From Pseudomonas lijiangensis (lineage in GTDB: Bacteria > Pseudomonadota > Gammaproteobacteria > Pseudomonadales > Pseudomonadaceae): DNA of 64,000 nt. The translations under genes and the position numbers were made by a program. Location: contig NZ_CP076668.1 of assembly GCF_018968705.1 (NCBI RefSeq), forward strand, positions 310,001 to 374,000, read 5' to 3'. The notes below the pieces were generated by a model that was not told the DNA's origin, did not search any database, and was given only the letters and a program-made list of their open reading frames with translations. Below, piece after piece: positions 63,722-64,000 of this stretch (its first letter is position 1; every line of letters begins with the position of its first letter).

Positions 63722-64000
63722 ATGAAACCACTGGCATTCATCGCCGCCGTCCTGACCTTGTGCGGTGTGTTCAATACCGCCATCGCCCAGGAACCGGACG
63801 CGCTGCGCATCGGTTATCAGAAAGGCTCCATCACTCTGGTACTGGCCAAGGAACACGGCTTGCTGGAAAAGCGTTTTGCCAATACCCGGATCAAGTGGAT
63901 CGAGTTTCCAGCCGGGCCGCAGATGCTTGAGGCCTTGAATATCGGCAGTCTGGATATCGCTTCGACCGGCGATATTCCGCCGATCTTCGCTCAGGTGGCG
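63722..64000 (+). CDS. SsuA-like sulfonate-binding protein, 5' part only
   Basis: 93 codons visible before the right edge. Signal peptide to about residue 22 (NTAIAQ), then the aliphatic-sulfonate-binding pattern LRIGYQKGSITLVLAKEHGLLEKRF, WIEFPAGPQMLEALNIGSLDIASTGDIPPIF. The start ATG follows AAGGAAAATGTTC. It would bind sulfonates for an SsuBC transporter expected beyond the edge, completing the TonB receptor-monooxygenase-ABC set. Confidence 0.9.
   Translation, partial: MKPLAFIAAVLTLCGVFNTAIAQEPDALRIGYQKGSITLVLAKEHGLLEKRFANTRIKWIEFPAGPQMLEALNIGSLDIASTGDIPPIFAQVA

Overview
The window looks like chromosomal DNA of a Pseudomonas, most likely of the syringae/fluorescens lineage. The support is high-GC coding with Pseudomonas-type genes (OscA-Sbp-CysTWA, SfnB, TriABC-like efflux, BetT, a DUF3077-type protein) and many Pseudomonas-style extragenic palindromes. 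The species cannot be fixed from sequence alone. No tRNA, rRNA, CRISPR array, transposase or integrase was seen.

Layout. 1-2467: 5' part of a fatty-acid desaturase and a PAS-GGDEF-EAL protein. 2560-6849: sulfate uptake operon oscA-sbp-cysT-cysW-cysA. 7016-10256: an Mpo1-like protein, a Crp-type regulator, an Abi/HEPN protein, a probable small RNA and an AraC-type regulator. 10654-17240: a sulfur-scavenging block (hydrolase, atypical sigma-54-type AAA+ protein, solo MetQ-like protein, TauD-like dioxygenase, Tau/Ssu-like ABC transporter). 17275-35295: a type VI secretion cargo island read on the minus strand, hcp-vgrG-DUF4123-rhs-immunity. Behind it lie two truncated rhs cassettes, one rhs fragment, six related immunity genes, and three copies of a C4-like structured RNA on the opposite strand. 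35462-36743: a palindrome cluster with a perfect DnaA box and a small orphan RHS-core gene. 36849-42072: a TriABC-like RND pump with two adaptors. 42254-51245: a lectin-like protein, a methyltransferase, metQNI, a DszA/NtaA-type monooxygenase, two SfnB paralogs and a two-repeat protein of unknown function. 51827-56335: cystine transporter, D-cysteine desulfhydrase and divergent serine acetyltransferase. 56609-64000: BetT, then a LacI-type regulator facing a TonB receptor, a flavin monooxygenase and a truncated SsuA-like binding protein.

The first theme is sulfur. At least six separate loci import or release sulfur: sulfate, sulfonates or sulfate esters, methionine, sulfone-type compounds, cystine/D-cysteine, and a TonB-dependent substrate. 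They probably share CysB/SfnR-type control, and TTATTCC/GGAATAA or CTTAT/ATAAG motifs recur upstream of several.

The second theme is interbacterial competition. The Rhs island looks like a growing and decaying stack of toxin-immunity cassettes. Two units repeat with a period of exactly 3,792 bp, toxin tails survive ahead of orphan immunity genes, and each 3' boundary carries a C4-like RNA with its own conserved promoter. One C4 copy keeps complementarity to the leader and start codon of a neighbouring DUF3077-type gene. The association of C4-like RNA with Rhs cassettes is the best candidate here for an undescribed system.
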